Both the position numbers and the translations under genes were made by a program. Source: Pseudomonas sp. GM78 (GTDB lineage Bacteria; Pseudomonadota; Gammaproteobacteria; Pseudomonadales; Pseudomonadaceae). Taken from it: a stretch of DNA of 35,494 nucleotides. The stretch covers positions 1 through 35,494 of the forward strand of contig NZ_AKJF01000030.1 in the NCBI RefSeq assembly GCF_000282475.1, read 5' to 3'. The notes under the pieces are model-generated. The model was not told the origin of the DNA, did not search any database, and saw only the letters and a list, made by a program, of their open reading frames with translations. This document shows, one piece after another, positions 33,128 through 35,494 of the stretch. Numbering within the stretch: position 1 is the first letter of the stretch; the number at the start of each line of letters is the position of its first letter.

Positions 33128-34414
33128 TTACTGGGCGTCGAGTTGCTTGCCACGGGTTTCCGGCAAACTCAGGGCCGCGAGGATCACCACGCCGTAGGAC
33201 ACCGCCGCGAAGGCACCGATCCCGACGCTCAGTGGCACCGTCTGGCTCAGCAAGCCGATCAGCAGCGGGAACAACGCCGCCAACGCCCGACCGATGTTGT
33301 AGCAAAAGCCTTGGCCTGAACCGCGAATCCGCGTTGGAAACAGCTCGGTCAGGAACGAACCCATGCCGCTGAAAATCCCCGAGGCGAAGAAGCCCAGTGG
33401 GAAGCCCAGCCACAGCATCACGCCGTTGCTGACCGGCAATTGGGTGTACAGCAGCACAATGGTGAACGAGCCGACAGCGAACAGGATGAAGTTCTTCTTG
33501 CGACCGAGGATGTCGGTCAAATAGGCACTGATGACGTAACCGACGTAGGAACCGACGATCACCATCGCCAGATAACCGCCGGTGCCGAGTACGCTCAAAC
33601 CGCGTTCGTTCTTCAGGAAGGTCGGCAGCCAGGACGTAATCGCGTAGTAACCGCCCAGCGCACCGGTGGTCAGCAGCGAAGCGCGAATGGTGGTGAAGAG
33701 CATGCCGGGGGCGAAGATCTCGTAGAACTTCGACGGATTGCTCGGGGCCTCCTTGGCCTTGGCTTCACGGTAGATTTCCGGGTCCTTGACCAGGCGACGC
33801 ACGAAGATCACGAAAATCGCCGGCACGATGCCGAGGATGAACAGAGCGCGCCAGGCATCTTCCGGCGGCATGATCGAGAACAGCAGCGCGTACAGGATCG
33901 CGGTCAGGCCCCAGCCCAGCGCCCAGCCCGATTGCACCATGCCCACGGCCTTGCCGCGGTCCTGGGCGCGGATCACTTCGCCGATCAGCACCGCGCCGGC
34001 GGTCCATTCGCCGCCGAAACCGAAGCCCATCAGGGTCCGCGCAATCAGCAGTTGTTCGTAGTTTTGGGCGAAACCGCAAAGGAAGGTGAAGAAGGCAAAC
34101 CACAGCACCGTCAGTTGCAAAGTGCGCACACGGCCGATGCGGTCGGAGAGAATCCCCGCCACCCAGCCACCAATGGCCGAAGCGATCAGCGTGCTGGTGT
34201 GGATCAGCCCGGCCTGGCCGGTAGTGATGCCCCACATGGCAATCAGGGTCGGCACCACGAAGCTGAGCATCTGGGTGTCCATGCCATCCAGGCCATAGCC
34301 GATCTTGCAGCTCCAGAAGGTGCGGCGTTCCTGCTGATTGATGTTGCGATACCAGTCGAAAGGTCCGGGGCGAGCCGTGGCTTTCGGAATGGCGGTGGTG
34401 TCGGGCGCACTCAT
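33128..34414 (-). CDS. MFS transporter, first gene of the 5-oxoprolinase operon
   Basis: A 428-residue protein with about 12 membrane segments. The family motifs GWVAGILSDRIGRVRTLQLT (between helices 2 and 3) and YLTDILGRKKNFILF (between helices 8 and 9) are visible, as is the conserved GFGFGGEWTAGAVLIGEVI. These resemble the aromatic-acid or sialate:H+ symporter group. Placement before pxpABC suggests uptake of 5-oxoproline or a precursor; that is inference, since other bacteria use unrelated pyroglutamate transporters. The start has GGAG eight bases upstream. Confidence 0.87.
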   Translation of the reverse strand: MSAPDTTAIPKATARPGPFDWYRNINQQERRTFWSCKIGYGLDGMDTQMLSFVVPTLIAMWGITTGQAGLIHTSTLIASAIGGWVAGILSDRIGRVRTLQLTVLWFAFFTFLCGFAQNYEQLLIARTLMGFGFGGEWTAGAVLIGEVIRAQDRGKAVGMVQSGWALGWGLTAILYALLFSIMPPEDAWRALFILGIVPAIFVIFVRRLVKDPEIYREAKAKEAPSNPSKFYEIFAPGMLFTTIRASLLTTGALGGYYAITSWLPTFLKNERGLSVLGTGGYLAMVIVGSYVGYVISAYLTDILGRKKNFILFAVGSFTIVLLYTQLPVSNGVMLWLGFPLGFFASGIFSGMGSFLTELFPTRIRGSGQGFCYNIGRALAALFPLLIGLLSQTVPLSVGIGAFAAVSYGVVILAALSLPETRGKQLDAQ

Positions 34415-34493
34415 GGCAAATCTCCGCGCTGGTTTTATTGGTATTGTTCTGAGCCCCGACGACGCCTATCGTGGGAACCGGATGTGTCGATTC

Positions 34494-34520
34494 TTGGACG
34501 CGCCAGCCCTCTGCGTCCAA
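34494..34520. promoter_or_regulatory. Perfect dyad in the divergent lysR / MFS-pxp promoter region
   Basis: TTGGACGC (34494-34501) and GCGTCCAA (34513-34520) are exact inverted copies around 11 bases. It is the only strong symmetry in the 147-bp divergent region and lies 42 bp before the LysR start codon. The likely binder is the neighbouring LysR protein, controlling itself and the MFS-pxpABC operon. Confidence 0.6.
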
Positions 34521-34561
34521 CTAATAAAAACCCGCCCTAGCCATAAGAAAAACTTGATCAC

Positions 34562-35476
34562 ATGAACCTGAAGTTTCTCGAGACATTCGTCTGGGTCGCC
34601 CGGCTCAAGAGTTTCCGCCTCACCGCCGACAAGCTCTTCACCACCCAGGCGTCGATTTCCAGCCGCATCGCCGTGCTCGAAGGCGAGCTTGGGGTGAAGC
34701 TGTTCCTGCGCGACTCGCGCGGTGTGAGCCTGACGCCGGAAGGCTTGAAAGTGCTCGAATACGCCGAGCAGATGATGGACACCATGCAGGCACTCAAGCA
34801 GTCGATCGAGACCCGTTCGAGCAAGGCCGGGCGCGTGCGCATCGGCGTGATGGACACGGTGATCCACACCTGGCTGAGCCCGTTGGTGGCGCAGATGACC
34901 GATCACTACCCGCTGGTGGAAATCGAACTGGTGGCCGATACCTCGCTCAACCTCTGCGATCAGCTGCAAAAAGGCTTTCTCGATGTGATTCTGCAAACCG
35001 ATCTGCTGCGCCAGGAAAGCGTGCGCAGCCTGGAACTGGCCAGCCACCCCATGGGCTGGATCGTCGCCAGCAATTCGCTCTACAACCGCGACTACTCAGG
35101 CATCGCCGACCTGGCCAATGAACGGATCATTACCTACTCGAAAAACTCCCACCCGCATCAGGAAGTGCTCGCCCTGATGCAGGCCAACGGCGTGCTGGCG
35201 CCACGGCTGAACTGCGTGAACTCGGTCTCGGCGATCACCCGGTTGCTGCGTGACGGCTTTGGCATCGGTGCCTTGCCGCCGGTGCTGGTGGCCGAGGAGC
35301 TGGCACGGGGTGAACTGACCTTGCTGGACATCGACCAGCGACCACCGGACCTGCAAGTGGTGGTGTCGTGGCGGGTGGGCGTGGAATGGGTCGAGGAGAT
35401 CGTGACGTTGTGCCAGCAGGTGCTGGAGGGGTATGCGCGTCGGGTGGGTGAAAATTACATCGTTCTAAATCGTTGA
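34562..35476 (+). CDS. LysR-family regulator divergent from the MFS-pxpABC operon
   Basis: A 304-residue LysR protein. The helix-turn-helix spans residues 1-60 (KFLETFVWVARLKSFRLTAD, TTQASISSRIAVLEGELGVK), and the effector domain starts near GRVRIGVMDTVIHTWL. The divergent layout is the classic one for a regulator of the adjacent operon, so it probably controls pxpABC and its transporter in response to 5-oxoproline or a related compound (inference). No clear ribosome site precedes ATG at 34562. The gene ends 18 bp before the window edge, where a repeat element begins. Confidence 0.85.
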   Translation: MNLKFLETFVWVARLKSFRLTADKLFTTQASISSRIAVLEGELGVKLFLRDSRGVSLTPEGLKVLEYAEQMMDTMQALKQSIETRSSKAGRVRIGVMDTVIHTWLSPLVAQMTDHYPLVEIELVADTSLNLCDQLQKGFLDVILQTDLLRQESVRSLELASHPMGWIVASNSLYNRDYSGIADLANERIITYSKNSHPHQEVLALMQANGVLAPRLNCVNSVSAITRLLRDGFGIGALPPVLVAEELARGELTLLDIDQRPPDLQVVVSWRVGVEWVEEIVTLCQQVLEGYARRVGENYIVLNR

Positions 35477-35494
35477 AGATCAAAAGATCGCAGC
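35477..35494. repeat. Start of a repeat element, same family as 479-549
   Basis: GATCAAAAGATCGCAGC is the inverse of the GCTGCGATCTTTT arm seen at 537-549. Only the first arm is inside the window. Confidence 0.65.

Overview
The window looks like chromosome of a Pseudomonas of the fluorescens type. It has high G+C, Pseudomonas-typical versions of HrpA, AceK, CysK, RmlBDA, LpxO and PxpABC, and many paired REP elements of the GTGGGAGC...GCTCCCAC kind between genes. Coding density is high. I see no tRNA, rRNA, CRISPR array, insertion sequence or prophage. Base composition gives no strong sign of recent transfer.

Layout. 1-360 is the 3' end of an outer-membrane porin gene with its terminator. 561-1682 (minus) is a FabH-like 3-oxoacyl-ACP synthase preceded by two perfect dyads. 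2023-7814 (minus) holds the helicase gene hrpA and aceK. 7972-8871 (plus) is a DMT/EamA permease. 9003-21002 is a catabolic island in three transcription units. 21056-23900 (minus) is rmlB-rmlD-rmlA without rmlC. 24225-26370 (minus) has lpxO and cysK. 26500-28288 has a DUF748 envelope protein and a DUF2442/DUF4160 pair whose DUF4160 member is frameshifted. 28517-30559 (plus) is a MoxR ATPase and VWA protein pair. 30678-34414 (minus) is an MFS transporter followed by pxpABC (5-oxoprolinase), with a divergent LysR gene at 34562-35476.

The most interesting part is 9003-21002. One minus operon encodes an enolase-superfamily sugar-acid dehydratase matching L-lyxonate dehydratase, an FAH-family 2-keto-3-deoxy-pentonate dehydratase and an alpha-ketoglutarate semialdehyde dehydrogenase. 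Together these take L-lyxonate to alpha-ketoglutarate. A second minus operon encodes an MFS sugar-acid transporter, an amidohydrolase and a PdxA-family enzyme, linked by short overlaps. A third, divergent plus operon encodes a tripartite tricarboxylate transporter (TctC-TctB-TctA types) followed by a LysR regulator. Amidohydrolase plus PdxA plus the lyxonate route matches the lower half of the bacterial L-ascorbate pathway: 2-carboxy-L-lyxonolactone to 2-carboxy-L-lyxonate to L-lyxonate to alpha-ketoglutarate. The ascorbate-oxidising, lactone-opening and benzilic-rearrangement enzymes are not in the window.

Reading the three promoters side by side shows one shared layout. Each has a 15-bp LysR-type box (ATAACCCCAGGCTAT-like, T-N11-A), then exactly 13 bp later a second conserved block containing TGAYTA, then a -10-like hexamer at nearly the same distance. 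This ties all three units, including two unrelated transporters, into one predicted regulon of the adjacent LysR protein. All assignments come from reading the sequence and recalling families; no database search was run.
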